Below are positions 42,365-51,565 of a stretch of DNA of 64,000 bases, piece after piece. The stretch is from Streptomyces lichenis (GTDB lineage Bacteria; Actinomycetota; Actinomycetes; Streptomycetales; Streptomycetaceae). The notes below the pieces were generated by a model that was not told the DNA's origin, did no database searches, and saw nothing but the letters and a program-made list of their open reading frames with translations. How positions within the stretch are numbered: position 1 is the first letter of the stretch; each line of letters begins with the position of its first letter. The stretch covers positions 310,001 to 374,000 of the forward strand of contig NZ_JALPTH010000002.1 of assembly GCF_023218175.1 (NCBI RefSeq), in the 5' to 3' direction. The position numbers and the translations under genes were made by a program.

Positions 42365-42976
42365 CTATACCCAACCTCGCTCGCGGGCGAGACGCACCGC
42401 CGAATGACGGTTCTCCGCACCGATCTTGGTCACCGCCGAGGAGAGGTAGTTGCGCACCGTCCCGGGCGACAGCGAGGCCCGCTCGGCGATCTCCGAGACC
42501 GGCGCCCCGTCGGCCGCCAGCTCCAGCACCTCGGCCTCCCGCGCGGTCAGCGGGGAGTCCCCGGCCGAGATCGCGTCGGCCGCCAACTCCGGGTCCACAT
42601 AGCGGTTTCCGCCGTGCACGGTACGGATGACCTCGGCCAGCCGCTGGGCGCTGACCGTCTTCGGCACAAAACCCCGCACCCCCGCCGCGAGCGCCCGCTT
42701 CAGATGCCCGGGCCGCCCATGGCTGGTCACGATCATCGTCCGGCACTCGGGCAGTTCGGCGCGCAGCCATGTGGCCACCTTCACACCGTCGGCGCCCGGC
42801 ATCTGGAGGTCCAGCACCGCGACGTCCGGCCGGTGCGCCCGCGCCATGGCCAGCGCCTCCGGACCGGACGCGGCCTGGGCGACCACCGCGAGGTCGTCCT
42901 CCAGACCGAGCAGCGCGGCCAGCGCGCCGCGGATCAGATGCTCGTCATCGGCCAGCAGTACGCGTACGGGGCTCAC
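42365..42976 (-). CDS. NarL/DesR-type response regulator
   Basis: This 203-aa protein has a receiver domain (acidic pair D10-D11, phospho-acceptor D56 in VAVLDLQMPGADG, then Lys in FVPKTVS) and a LuxR-type HTH (LTAREAEVLELAADGAPVSE, SLSPGTVRNYLSSAVTKIG). It should dimerise on phosphorylation and bind DNA. It overlaps the kinase gene by four bases, and the pair follows an ABC exporter operon on the same strand. That arrangement suggests regulation of the exporter in response to envelope or drug stress, as for DesKR/LiaRS-type systems. Confidence 0.95.
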   Translation of the reverse strand: MSPVRVLLADDEHLIRGALAALLGLEDDLAVVAQAASGPEALAMARAHRPDVAVLDLQMPGADGVKVATWLRAELPECRTMIVTSHGRPGHLKRALAAGVRGFVPKTVSAQRLAEVIRTVHGGNRYVDPELAADAISAGDSPLTAREAEVLELAADGAPVSEIAERASLSPGTVRNYLSSAVTKIGAENRHSAVRLARERGWV

Positions 42977-44271
42977 GCCGCACCTCCCGCGGCGGCGCCC
43001 GTGCCGGCCGCCTCCGTACGCACCTCACCGGGGGAGTCCCCCGGTGAGGCCAGCGGCACCCGGGCGGTGACCCGGAAGCGCCCGCCGTCCACCGGGCCCG
43101 CCTCCAGCACCCCGTCCAGCGCGGCCAGCCGCTCGCGCAGCCCGGCCAGCCCGGAGCCGCCCCCCGGCCCCGTACCGCTGTCGGAGACCCCCGGCGCGCC
43201 CCCGGCCGTCCCGCCCCCGCCGTCGTCCTCCACCGTCAGCACCGCCCGTCCCTCCTCCGTGCGCAGCTCCACCGCGCAGTGGGTGGCGTCGCCGTGCCGC
43301 AGCACGTTGGTCGCCGCCTCGCGGACCACCCAGGCGAGCGCCGACTGCACCGCGGGCGGCAGCTCCGCCGCGGCCGGGTCCCGGACCGAGCAGGCGATCC
43401 CGGCCGCCGCCAGCACCCCCCGCGCGCCCTCCAGCTCGGTACGGAGATCGGCCTCCCGGTAGCCGCGCACCACGTCCCGCACCTCCCGCTGCGACTCCTG
43501 GGCCAGCTGCTGCACCTCGGTCATCTGCGCGAGGGCCGCCTCGGTCTGCCCGCGCCGGCCCAGCTGCACCGCCAGCTCGCTCTTGAGCGCCAGCACCGAC
43601 AGATTGCGCCCCATCACATCGTGCAGGTCCCGGCCGAACCGCAGCCGCTCCTCGGCGACCGCCAGCCGGGCCTGGAGCTCGCGGGCCTCGTCCAGCTCCC
43701 ACACCGCCCGCAGCAGCCAGGCCGAGAACCCGGTCGTGAACGCCATGAACACGCTGACGACGGCACCGCCAGCCGCGATCCGGGCCGCGTCCATGAGCGG
43801 AATTCGGCAGGCCAGCGCGGTCAGCAGGAGCACCGCACCGGCGGCGAGCGCCAGCGCCAGCATGGCCCGCACCCGCCGCAGCGCCAGCACCAGACCGCTG
43901 ACGCAGAAGAAGGCCGCCCCCATCGAGGCCGTGGCGGCCGCCCCCAGGTCCAGGCTTCCGAAGCCGTGCAGCGCCAGCGCGGCCACCCCCAGGGCGGCCG
44001 AGGCCGTCCCGTACACCGCCAGCAGGCGGTCCGGGCGCGCCCGCCGGGACAGCTGCCAGTCCAGCCCGCGGGAGAGCACCACGGCGCCCAGCGCGGAGTG
44101 GCCGACGACCGCCAGGAACAGCCAGCCGCCGAGCGGCCCCAGCGCGCGACTGAGAATGCCGAGCCCGACGCCCAGGATCTCGACGACCGCGAACATATGG
44201 AAGGACCAGCGGGTGTAGAGCTCGACCTTCTGCGGGTTGCTCCGCCCCTGCCACCAGCCTGTCAGCCGCAC
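42973..44271 (-). CDS. DesK-type sensor histidine kinase
   Basis: This 432-aa membrane kinase has five or six transmembrane segments in residues 25-190 and no large extracellular loop, so it probably senses within the membrane. The HisKA_3 dimerisation domain contains H217 in RDLHDVMGRNLSVLALKSEL. The HATPase part shows VREAATNVLRHGDATHC (N box) and GGGSGLAGLRERL (G box). The start and stop couple it to the regulator (ATGA). It lies 60 bases downstream of the ABC permease gene. Confidence 0.95.
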   Translation of the reverse strand: MRLTGWWQGRSNPQKVELYTRWSFHMFAVVEILGVGLGILSRALGPLGGWLFLAVVGHSALGAVVLSRGLDWQLSRRARPDRLLAVYGTASAALGVAALALHGFGSLDLGAAATASMGAAFFCVSGLVLALRRVRAMLALALAAGAVLLLTALACRIPLMDAARIAAGGAVVSVFMAFTTGFSAWLLRAVWELDEARELQARLAVAEERLRFGRDLHDVMGRNLSVLALKSELAVQLGRRGQTEAALAQMTEVQQLAQESQREVRDVVRGYREADLRTELEGARGVLAAAGIACSVRDPAAAELPPAVQSALAWVVREAATNVLRHGDATHCAVELRTEEGRAVLTVEDDGGGGTAGGAPGVSDSGTGPGGGSGLAGLRERLAALDGVLEAGPVDGGRFRVTARVPLASPGDSPGEVRTEAAGTGAAAGGAA

Positions 44272-44331
44272 ACCGGCCTCCTTCCGTACCCGTCCCGTCG
44301 TCGGCCCGTCGGCCCCGGTCCCGTGTTCCGC

Positions 44332-45132
44332 TCAGCGCCGCGGCTCCCAGCGGAACCAGCGCCGCGCGGCGTACCCGGACAGGATGGCCCACACCGCGGC
44401 GACCACGGCGGCCTCCAGCAGCTCCGAGCCGCCGCCGGTGCCCAGCCAGCCGGTGCGGATCACGGTCGTCACCCCGGTCAGCGGCAGCAGCTCGCACACC
44501 TCGGCGACCCCGTCCGGGAACGTCTCCAGCGGCACGAACAGTCCCGAGCCCATCACCGAGACCATGAACAGCGGCAGGGTGGTGATCTGCGCGCTCTCGG
44601 TGGTGCGGGTGACCGCCGCCGTCAGCGCGGCCAGCCCGGCCAGCATCACGGTGCCCAGGAGCAGCCCGGCCAGCAGCAGTTCCGGCCGCTGCGGCGCCTT
44701 CACATCCAGGAAGAGCGTGCCCGCGAGCACCATCAGCACGCTCTGCGCCAGCGCCGGCGCGGCCGCCGACAGCGCGGTGCCGGTCAGGATCTCCCCGTCG
44801 GTCACCTCGCCGGTGCGCAGCCGCTTGAGCACCAGCTCCTCGCGCCGGGCGACATAGGCGGAGGTGAGGTTGAGGTAGACGACGAGCACCAGCATCAGCG
44901 CCAGGCCGCCGGTCAGCGCCCCCTCCAGGGCGTTCATGCCCGTCGGGCCGAGGTCCGCCTGGGCGAGGGTGCTGCGCAGGACCAGGACCATCAGCGGCGG
45001 CATCAGTACGGCGGTGAACAGCGCGTACCGGTTGCGCACCAGCAGGGTCAGCTCGGAGCGGGCCAGCGCGCCCAGCCGCCGCGCCCTGGTGGACGGGGTC
45101 CCGGTCTCCGCCGTCATGTCGGTCGCCGCCAT
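44332..45132 (-). CDS. ABC-2 type exporter permease
   Basis: The 266-aa protein has six predicted helices, for example RYALFTAVLMPPLMVLVL and LLLAGLLLGTVMLAGLAALT. The N-terminal cytosolic stretch includes ARSELTLLVRNRYALF and the ABC-2 element REELVLKRLRTGEVTDGEIL. It pairs with the ATPase encoded immediately upstream (one base between stop and ATG). Substrates of this class include lipids, antibiotics and antimicrobial peptides; none can be assigned. Confidence 0.92.
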   Translation of the reverse strand: MAATDMTAETGTPSTRARRLGALARSELTLLVRNRYALFTAVLMPPLMVLVLRSTLAQADLGPTGMNALEGALTGGLALMLVLVVYLNLTSAYVARREELVLKRLRTGEVTDGEILTGTALSAAAPALAQSVLMVLAGTLFLDVKAPQRPELLLAGLLLGTVMLAGLAALTAAVTRTTESAQITTLPLFMVSVMGSGLFVPLETFPDGVAEVCELLPLTGVTTVIRTGWLGTGGGSELLEAAVVAAVWAILSGYAARRWFRWEPRR

Positions 45133-45133
45133 G

Positions 45134-46117
45134 TCACACCCCCGCCTTCTCGGTGCCGAACGTGTCCGTCGTCTGATCCCTCGGGTCCGTCGCGTCCCGC
45201 GCGATGTCGAGGAACGCCTCCTCCAGGGAGGCCGAGCGGGCGTCCAGCCCCTCCAGCCGTACGGCCGACTCCCGCGCCCAGAAGAGGAGTTCGCCCAGGG
45301 CCTGCTGAAGGTCGGGGGTACGGATCTCCACCCGCCGGCCGTCCTCGCTCGCCGCCCGCAGGGAGAGCGGCAGCCGTCCGGCGGGTACGCCCTCGGGCAG
45401 CGTGAAGCGGATACGGGCCGGCCGGGCGGCGGTCACCTCGGCGGGTGTGCCGGCCGCCACGATCCGGCCGCCGTGCATGATGGCCAGCCGGTCGGCGAGC
45501 GACTCCGCCTCCTCCAGGTAGTGCGTGGTCAGCAGCACGGTGGTGCCGCCCTCCCGCAGCCGCCGCACCAGCCGCCAGGTCTCCCGCCGCCCCTCGGCGT
45601 CCAGTCCGGTGGTCGGCTCGTCCAGGAAGAGCACCTCGGGCCGGCCGAGCAGCGCCAGGGCCAGGTCGAGCCGGCGCCGCTCGCCGCCGGACAGCTGCTT
45701 GACCCGTACCGCGGCCCGGCCGCCGAGACCGGTCAGCTCCAGGGCCTCGCCGACCGGCCGCGCCCCGGTGGTGCAGCCGGCCCACATCCGTACCGTCTCG
45801 GCGACCGTCAGATCCGAGGGGAAGCCGCCTTCCTGGAGCATCACGCCGATCCGGGGGCGCACCTCGGCGCGCTGCCGGTACGGGTCGCGGCCGAGCACCC
45901 GCACGGTGCCGCCGCTGGGTTCGGCCAGGCCTTCCAGCAGTTCCACGGTGGAGGTCTTGCCGGCGCCGTTGGTGCCGAGCAGCGCGAAGATCTCGCCGTG
46001 CTCCACCGCGAGGTCGATCCCCCGCACCGCCTCGAAGCCGCCCCGGGCGCCCGCGTACCGGCGCCGCAGGCCGTCGGCCCGGATCGCGTACTCGTACTCG
46101 TACTCGTCGTTGGTCAT
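45134..46117 (-). CDS. ABC transporter ATPase subunit
   Basis: The 327-aa DrrA-like ATPase has Walker A LLGTNGAGKTST, signature LSGGERRRLDLALALLG, Walker B EVLFLDEPTTGLDAEG and H-loop LLTTHYLEEAESL. The C-terminal roughly 90 residues form the regulatory extension seen in daunorubicin-type exporters. The N-terminus MTNDEYEYEYA comes from a GAGTAC hexamer repeat. The operon order is ATPase, permease, kinase, regulator. Confidence 0.95.
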   Translation of the reverse strand: MTNDEYEYEYAIRADGLRRRYAGARGGFEAVRGIDLAVEHGEIFALLGTNGAGKTSTVELLEGLAEPSGGTVRVLGRDPYRQRAEVRPRIGVMLQEGGFPSDLTVAETVRMWAGCTTGARPVGEALELTGLGGRAAVRVKQLSGGERRRLDLALALLGRPEVLFLDEPTTGLDAEGRRETWRLVRRLREGGTTVLLTTHYLEEAESLADRLAIMHGGRIVAAGTPAEVTAARPARIRFTLPEGVPAGRLPLSLRAASEDGRRVEIRTPDLQQALGELLFWARESAVRLEGLDARSASLEEAFLDIARDATDPRDQTTDTFGTEKAGV

Positions 46118-46220
46118 GGATCCAGGCTTCCGCCCGCGAGGGGCCCCCGGCAGTGCGCGCCATCACCTCTCGCCATGACAGATGTCATGCGCGGCAGCGC
46201 TTCAGAGGCCGGACAACGCG

Positions 46221-46249
46221 AAACCCCCGGTCGCGATGACCGGGGGTTT
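46221..46249. terminator. Terminator of the tRNA-Gly pair
   Basis: AAACCCCCGGTC and GACCGGGGGTTT form 12-bp arms around GCGAT, just beyond the tRNA 3' end on the minus strand. Confidence 0.88.
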
Positions 46250-46257
46250 GCTCACTG

Positions 46258-46330
46258 AGCGGACGACGAGATTCGAACTCGCGACCCTCACCTTGGCAAG
46301 GTGATGCTCTACCAACTGAGCCACGTCCGC
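46258..46330 (-). tRNA. tRNA-Gly (anticodon GCC), second copy
   Basis: Same acceptor stem as the copy at 42270, but a different anticodon stem (TCACC/GGTGA) and T-stem. The loop TTGCCAA gives GCC. Confidence 0.96.
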
Positions 46331-46409
46331 GTTGCTCCCGCTCAGCTCTCACTGGGCGGTGCGGGCACCACTGTACCTGATCGATTGAGCTGATCGGTAC
46401 GCGGTACGG

Positions 46410-46481
46410 AGCGGGTGACAGGAATTGCACACTGCGCCTCCCCCCTGGAAGGGGGGTGTTCTACTACTGAACTACACCCGC
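46410..46481 (-). tRNA. tRNA-Gly (anticodon TCC)
   Basis: Acceptor GCGGGTG/CACCCGC; the anticodon arm is an extreme CCCCC/GGGGG stem with loop CTTCCAG. It lies about 80 bases upstream of the GCC copy on the same strand, so the two are probably co-transcribed. The T-loop reads GTGCAATTC, an unusual T-arm. Confidence 0.88.
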
Positions 46482-46610
46482 ACGCTCCGTGAGGTGGAGG
46501 CTTTTTCGGCCTCGCCCCTCGGCGTGATCCAGACTCTAGCCGATCACCCGGGGGGTCGCGCAACTCGGCCGCCGGGCCGCCCGCTGAGCGGGCCTCAGCC
46601 CGGGTGGATG

Positions 46611-46967
46611 TCACCCCGCCGCGTGGAAGGCCTCGTAGATCCGCTTGGGGATGCGGCCCCGGGCCGGCACCTCCAGCTTGTTGGACTGGGCCCAGGCCCG
46701 TACCGCCGCCGGGTCGGGGTCGAGGGTGGTGTGCGAGGCCTGGGTGGGGCGGGGGGCCGGGCCGGTGCCGGAGCGGCGTCCGGCTCTGCCACCCGGCCTC
46801 GCCCGACCGGCTGCCATGTAGGGCGCCAGGGCCTTGCGCAGTTTCTTCGCATTGGCAGGATTGAGGTCGATCTCGTACGACTTCCCGTCGAGCCCGAACA
46901 CGACCGTTTCCGCCGCCTCTCCGCCGTCGATGTCGTCGAAGAGCGTGACCACTACGCGCTGTGCCAC
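46611..46967 (-). CDS. lsrL: Lsr2-family nucleoid-associated protein (LsrL type)
   Basis: This 118-aa protein is an H-NS-like xenogeneic silencer. The N-terminal beta-hairpin dimerisation domain (RVVVTLFDDIDGGEAAETVV) is followed by KLRKALAPYMAAGR. A basic linker leads to the AT-hook-like DNA-binding domain AVRAWAQSNKLEVPARGRIP, with the RGR minor-groove motif. GTG 46967 follows AAAGGA. Position beside purS matches S. coelicolor lsrL by recollection. It could silence AT-rich islands such as the one at 6.3-12.4 kb. Confidence 0.93.
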   Translation of the reverse strand: MAQRVVVTLFDDIDGGEAAETVVFGLDGKSYEIDLNPANAKKLRKALAPYMAAGRARPGGRAGRRSGTGPAPRPTQASHTTLDPDPAAVRAWAQSNKLEVPARGRIPKRIYEAFHAAG

Positions 46968-47303
46968 GGATATCGGTCCTTTCCTGCCGGTACCGCGCCG
47001 AAGTGCGGTCTTACCGGATTCACGGTGATCGAGGGGTGATGCCACTTTCCTCTGCATTCCTTTGTACAGCGGAAGGCGTCCCCCGGTGAAGCCCAGCCAA
47101 TTGCGTCCGCGTGTCCGGCGGCAATGGCCGGGCGCTTTCTTTTCCCGGATTTTCCCGCCGGGGCGATCACCGGGCCGGCCGCGGCGGCGGCGATCTTGCC
47201 GGAGGTGCCGCGTTTGGAGGGACCTCCAATCCTCTACCCGCGTAGAAATTGGAGACAGGTACGCTGAGGGAACCGCCCACGCAACACACCACCGGGAGTG
47301 CCA
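46968..47303. other. Divergent lsrL/purS control region
   Basis: The 336-base region must hold both promoters. An AT-richer segment at about 47030-47150 lies on the lsrL side. A palindrome occurs at 47214-47229, and TACGCT (about 47260) could be the purS -10. Nothing else is recognisable. Confidence 0.5.
47214..47229. promoter_or_regulatory. TTGGAGG-GA-CCTCCAA palindrome upstream of purSQL
   Basis: Perfect 7-bp arms with a two-base spacer, 75 bp before the purS start; TTGGAG recurs at 47249. A repressor site for the purine operon is plausible, but the cognate factor is unknown. Confidence 0.55.
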
Positions 47304-47549
47304 GTGGCACGCGTCGTAGTCGACGTCATGCTCAAGCCGGAGATCCTCGACCCGCAGGGACAGGCGGTGCAGCGTGCACTGCCCCGTCTCGGTTTCGACG
47401 GGATCGCCGACGTCCGCCAGGGGAAGCGCTTCGAACTGGATGTGGAGGGGCCGGTCGACGAGGCCGCCCTCGCCCGCATCCACGAGATGGCCGAGACCTT
47501 CCTTGCCAACACCGTCATCGAGGACTTCGTCGTGAAGGTGGAGTCGTGA
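47304..47549 (+). CDS. purS: FGAM synthase subunit PurS
   Basis: This small (81-aa) structural subunit bridges PurQ and PurL in the three-component FGAM synthetase. [20 protein letters not shown] and [20 protein letters not shown] are family hallmarks. Two GTG codons are possible; GGGAG is five bases before 47304, which is preferred over 47298. The TGA overlaps the purQ start. Confidence 0.95.
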   Translation: MARVVVDVMLKPEILDPQGQAVQRALPRLGFDGIADVRQGKRFELDVEGPVDEAALARIHEMAETFLANTVIEDFVVKVES

Positions 47550-48226
47550 CCTCGCGTATCGGCGTCGTCACGTTCCCCGGCACCCTGGACGACCGGGACG
47601 CGCTGCGGGCCGCCCGGCTCGCGGGCGCCGAGCCGGTACCGCTGTGGCACCGCGACAAGGACCTGCACCAGGTCGACGCGGTGGTGCTGGCGGGTGGCTT
47701 CTCCTACGGCGACTACCTCCGCGCCGGTGCCATCTCGCGCTTCTCGCCGGTGATGGAGACCGTCATCGAGCAGGCGAAGGCGGGCCTTCCGGTCCTCGGC
47801 ATCTGCAACGGCTTCCAGATCCTCACCGAGGCCCATCTGCTGCCCGGGGCGATGCTCCAGAACGACCATCTGCATTTCGTCTGCCGCGAGCAGCGGCTGC
47901 GGGTGGAGAACGCCGCGACCGCCTGGACCGCCGACTTCGCGCAGGGCCAGGAGATCTCCATCCCGCTGAAGAACATGGACGGCCGGTACGTCGCCGACGA
48001 GCGGACGCTGGACGAGCTGGAGGCCGAGGGCCGGGTGGCGTTTCGCTACCTGGACGGCAACCCCAACGGCTCGCTGCGGGACATCGCCGGCATCACCAAC
48101 GCCGCGGGCAATGTCGTCGGTCTGATGCCGCACCCCGAGCACGCGGTGGAGCCGCTGATCGGTACCGGCGGCACCGACGGCCTCGGTTTCTTCACCTCGA
48201 TCCTCAAGAAGTTGGTCAGCGCCTGA
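47546..48226 (+). CDS. purQ: FGAM synthase glutaminase subunit PurQ
   Basis: Class I glutamine amidotransferase, 226 aa, supplying ammonia to PurL. The nucleophile C87 lies in [20 protein letters not shown], and the catalytic His/Glu in [16 protein letters not shown] 47546 overlaps the purS stop by four bases (GTGA), and its own TGA shares its last base with the purL ATG, so the three proteins are co-translated in equal amounts. Confidence 0.97.
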   Translation: MTSRIGVVTFPGTLDDRDALRAARLAGAEPVPLWHRDKDLHQVDAVVLAGGFSYGDYLRAGAISRFSPVMETVIEQAKAGLPVLGICNGFQILTEAHLLPGAMLQNDHLHFVCREQRLRVENAATAWTADFAQGQEISIPLKNMDGRYVADERTLDELEAEGRVAFRYLDGNPNGSLRDIAGITNAAGNVVGLMPHPEHAVEPLIGTGGTDGLGFFTSILKKLVSA

Positions 48227-50475
48227 TGACCCTGGACACCGTCAAGCACGCCGGTGAGACCCCGGACACCGAGCAGCCCTGGTCCGAACTGGGCCTGAAG
48301 CAGGACGAGTACGCGCGGATCCGGGAGATCCTCGGCCGCCGGCCCACCGGTGCCGAGCTCGCCATGTACTCGGTGATGTGGTCCGAGCACTGCTCCTACA
48401 AGAGCAGCAAGGTCCATCTGAAGCAGTTCGGCGAGAAGGTCCCGGCCAACGACGCCATGCTCGTCGGCATCGGCGAGAACGCCGGCGTGGTGGACGTCGG
48501 CCAGGGGTACGCGGTGACCTTCAAGGTCGAGTCGCACAACCACCCCTCCTACATCGAGCCCTACCAGGGTGCGGCCACCGGTGTCGGCGGCATCGTCCGC
48601 GACATCCTGGCCATGGGCGCCCGGCCGGTCGCGGTGGTGGACCCGCTGCGCTTCGGCGCCGCCGACCACCCCGACACCAAGCGGGTGCTGCCCGGCGTGG
48701 TGGCCGGCATCGGCGGCTACGGCAACTGCCTGGGCCTGCCGAACATCGGCGGCGAGGTCGTCTTCGACTCCTGCTACCAGGGCAACCCGCTGGTCAACGC
48801 CGGCTGCATCGGTGTGATGAAGCACGAGGACATCCACCTGGCCAAGGCCTCCGGCCCGGGCAACAAGGTCATCCTCTACGGCGCCCGCACCGGCGGCGAC
48901 GGCATCGGCGGCGTCTCGGTCCTGGCCTCCGAGACCTTCGATGACACGAAGCCGACGAAGCGCCCGGCGGTCCAGGTCGGCGACCCGTTCCAGGAGAAGC
49001 TGCTCATCGAGTGCACCCTGGAGATCTTCGCCGAGAAGCTGGTGGCCGGTATCCAGGACCTCGGCGGCGCCGGGTTGTCCTGCGCCACCAGCGAGCTGGC
49101 CTCGGCCGGTACCGGTGGTATGCGGGTGGAGCTGGACACCGTGCCGCTGCGTGATGCCACGCTCTCGCCGGAGGAGATCCTCATGAGCGAGTCGCAGGAG
49201 CGGATGTGCGCGATCGTGGAGCCGCAGCACGTGGAGCGCTTCATGGCGATCTGCGAGAAGTGGGATGTGATCGCCACCGTCATCGGTGAGGTGACCGACG
49301 GCGAGCGGCTGGAGATCTTCTGGCACGGCGAGCAGATCGTGGACGTGCCCCCGGGCACCGTCGCCCACGAGGGCCCCACCTACCACCGCCCCTACGCCCG
49401 CCCCTCTTGGCAGGACGCGCTCCAGGCGGACGACGCGGGCGCGCTGCCCCGCCCGGCGGACGGCGCCGAGCTCAAGGACCAGGTCCTGAGGCTCGTATCG
49501 TCGCCCAATCAGGCGTCCAAGGCGTGGATCACCGACCAGTACGACCGCTTCGTGCAGGGCAACACGGTGCTGGCGCAGCCGGAGGACTCCGGCATGATCC
49601 GCATCGACGAGGAGACCAACCTCGGCGTCGCCATCGCCACAGACGGCAACGGGCGGTACGCCAAGCTCGACCCGTACACCGGCGCGCAGTTGGCGCTCGC
49701 CGAGGCCTACCGGAACGTGGCCGCCTCCGGCGCCAAGCCGCTGGCCATCTCCGACTGCCTCAACTTCGGCTCGCCCGAGGACCCGGCGGTGATGTGGCAG
49801 TTCGCCGAGGCCACCCGCGGACTGGCGGACGGCTGCCTGGCCCTGGGCACCCCGGTGACCGGCGGCAATGTCTCGCTCTACAACCAGACCGGTGATACCG
49901 CGATCCACCCCACCCCGGTGGTCGCCGTCCTCGGGGTGATCGACGACGTCAACCGCCGCACCCCCATCGCCTTCGCCCAGGAGGGCCAGCTCCTCTACCT
50001 CCTGGGCGACACCCGCGAGGAGTTCGGCGGCTCGGCCTGGTCCGAGGTCATCCACGGCCACCTGGGCGGACTGCCGCCCACGGTGGACCTGGACCGCGAA
50101 AAGCTCCTCGGCGAGATCCTGATCTCCGCCTCCCGCGACGGCATGATCGACGCCGCGCACGACCTCTCCGACGGCGGCCTGATCCAGGCCATCACCGAGT
50201 CCTGCCTGCGCGGCGGCAAGGGCGCCCGACTCATCGTCCCGGACGGCCTGGACGCCTTCACCTTCCTGTTCAGCGAGTCGGCCGGCCGCGCCGTGGTCTC
50301 CATCCCCCGCAGCGAAGAACTCCGCTTCACCGACATGTGCGGCGCCCGCGGCCTGCCCGCCACCCGCATCGGCGTAGTGGACGGCCAAGAGCTCGACGTG
50401 CAGGGTCAGTTCGCCGTCACCCTGACCGAGCTGCGCACCGCACACGAGGGGACCATCGCCGGTCTGCTCGCCTGA
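48226..50475 (+). CDS. purL: FGAM synthase large subunit PurL
   Basis: This ATP-dependent synthetase converts FGAR to FGAM. The 749-aa small-PurL type lacks the fused glutaminase. [59 protein letters not shown] and the second repeat [20 protein letters not shown] are visible, as are [15 protein letters not shown] and [14 protein letters not shown]. It ends the purSQL operon at a strong hairpin. Confidence 0.97.
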   Translation: MTLDTVKHAGETPDTEQPWSELGLKQDEYARIREILGRRPTGAELAMYSVMWSEHCSYKSSKVHLKQFGEKVPANDAMLVGIGENAGVVDVGQGYAVTFKVESHNHPSYIEPYQGAATGVGGIVRDILAMGARPVAVVDPLRFGAADHPDTKRVLPGVVAGIGGYGNCLGLPNIGGEVVFDSCYQGNPLVNAGCIGVMKHEDIHLAKASGPGNKVILYGARTGGDGIGGVSVLASETFDDTKPTKRPAVQVGDPFQEKLLIECTLEIFAEKLVAGIQDLGGAGLSCATSELASAGTGGMRVELDTVPLRDATLSPEEILMSESQERMCAIVEPQHVERFMAICEKWDVIATVIGEVTDGERLEIFWHGEQIVDVPPGTVAHEGPTYHRPYARPSWQDALQADDAGALPRPADGAELKDQVLRLVSSPNQASKAWITDQYDRFVQGNTVLAQPEDSGMIRIDEETNLGVAIATDGNGRYAKLDPYTGAQLALAEAYRNVAASGAKPLAISDCLNFGSPEDPAVMWQFAEATRGLADGCLALGTPVTGGNVSLYNQTGDTAIHPTPVVAVLGVIDDVNRRTPIAFAQEGQLLYLLGDTREEFGGSAWSEVIHGHLGGLPPTVDLDREKLLGEILISASRDGMIDAAHDLSDGGLIQAITESCLRGGKGARLIVPDGLDAFTFLFSESAGRAVVSIPRSEELRFTDMCGARGLPATRIGVVDGQELDVQGQFAVTLTELRTAHEGTIAGLLA

Positions 50476-50493
50476 CCGCGCGTGCGCACCACC

Positions 50494-50536
50494 GAGGCCC
50501 CCGGCCGGTACGGGACACCGTCCGGCCGGGGGCCTC
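50494..50536 (+). terminator. purSQL terminator
   Basis: Fifteen-bp arms GAGGCCCCCGGCCGG and CCGGCCGGGGGCCTC, 19 bases after the purL stop, with an inner CGG/CCG extension. Confidence 0.88.
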
Positions 50537-50585
50537 GCCCTACGCGGCGCGCCCGTGGCGCCGGTCGACCACAGGGGGAAGCGCC

Positions 50586-51467
50586 ATGTCCGCACCAGGC
50601 CACCGCACCTCCGGGCTGACCTGGGCCATCCGGCTGCTCTGGGCGCTGTTCCTCGCCCAGGTGGCGGCCTCGCTCCTGGTCGACCGGCTGCCCTACCCGT
50701 ACGCGCTGGGCTGGCTGCCCGTCGCCCTGGCCGGGCTGCTGGCGGTGGTACGGCTCCGCCGCGACCGCCGCGTCCTGGTCGACCAGGCACCGCCCGCCGT
50801 GGAGACCCTGCCGGCGGTCACCGGCACCTGGACGGCGATGAACAGCCCCGCGGACCGGGTGCCCAGCCACCACACGCACCGCTACGCCCAGACCTTCGCC
50901 ATCGACATCGTGGCCGAGGGCCCGGACGGGCGGCCCCGCCCCGCGTTCGCCTGGTTCTGGCCCCCCGCCCGCCGCAACGAGGCCTTTCCGGCCTTCGGCG
51001 CGCCGATCCTCGCGGTGGCCGACGCCACCGTGGTCGCCGCGCGGGACGGTGCCCGTGACCATCTCAGCCGCGGCTCGCTGCCGGGGCTGCTGTACCTGCT
51101 GCTGATCGAGTCCCTGGGCCGGACCCTGGGCGGCTTCCCCGCCGTCTTCGGTAACCATGTCGTGCTGGACCTCGGCGGCGGTACGTACGCGGCCTACGCG
51201 CATCTGCGCCGGGGCAGCGTCGCCGTCCGGCCCGGCGAGCGGGTCGCGGCCGGGCAGCAGATCGGGCGCTGCGGGAACTCCGGCAACTCCACCGAGCCGC
51301 ATCTGCACATCCAGCTGATGGACGGCCCGGACGCCCGTACCGCGCACGGCGTCCCCTTCACCTGGCACGGCCTCGGCGTCCCCAAGAACGGCGCGCGCTT
51401 CACCGCCCCCGCGCCGGAGCAGCACGGCCGCCCCGGCGCCGGAGAGCAGGCCGACCGTCCCGGTTGA
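50586..51467 (+). CDS. Membrane-anchored M23 peptidase
   Basis: This 293-aa LytM-type zinc endopeptidase acts on peptidoglycan cross-links. Two N-terminal helices (LTWAIRLLWALFLAQVAASL and the segment around ALGWLPVALAGLLAVV) anchor it. In the catalytic domain H-R-Y-A-Q-T-F-A-I-D-I holds the first zinc ligands (H..D), GTYAAYAHLRRGSVAVRPGE follows, and SGNSTEPHLHIQLMDG carries the H-x-H motif. A spacer of about 60 residues between the first ligand and the core is longer than in minimal LytM. GGGGGAAG precedes the ATG. Confidence 0.9.
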   Translation: MSAPGHRTSGLTWAIRLLWALFLAQVAASLLVDRLPYPYALGWLPVALAGLLAVVRLRRDRRVLVDQAPPAVETLPAVTGTWTAMNSPADRVPSHHTHRYAQTFAIDIVAEGPDGRPRPAFAWFWPPARRNEAFPAFGAPILAVADATVVAARDGARDHLSRGSLPGLLYLLLIESLGRTLGGFPAVFGNHVVLDLGGGTYAAYAHLRRGSVAVRPGERVAAGQQIGRCGNSGNSTEPHLHIQLMDGPDARTAHGVPFTWHGLGVPKNGARFTAPAPEQHGRPGAGEQADRPG

Positions 51468-51565
51468 GCCGCCCCGGCGCCGGAGAGCAGACCGACCACC
51501 CCGGGTGAGCCGCCTCAGTGCGGGAACCGCACCGTGTGAACCTCCGCCCCCGCTACCCTCGCTCC

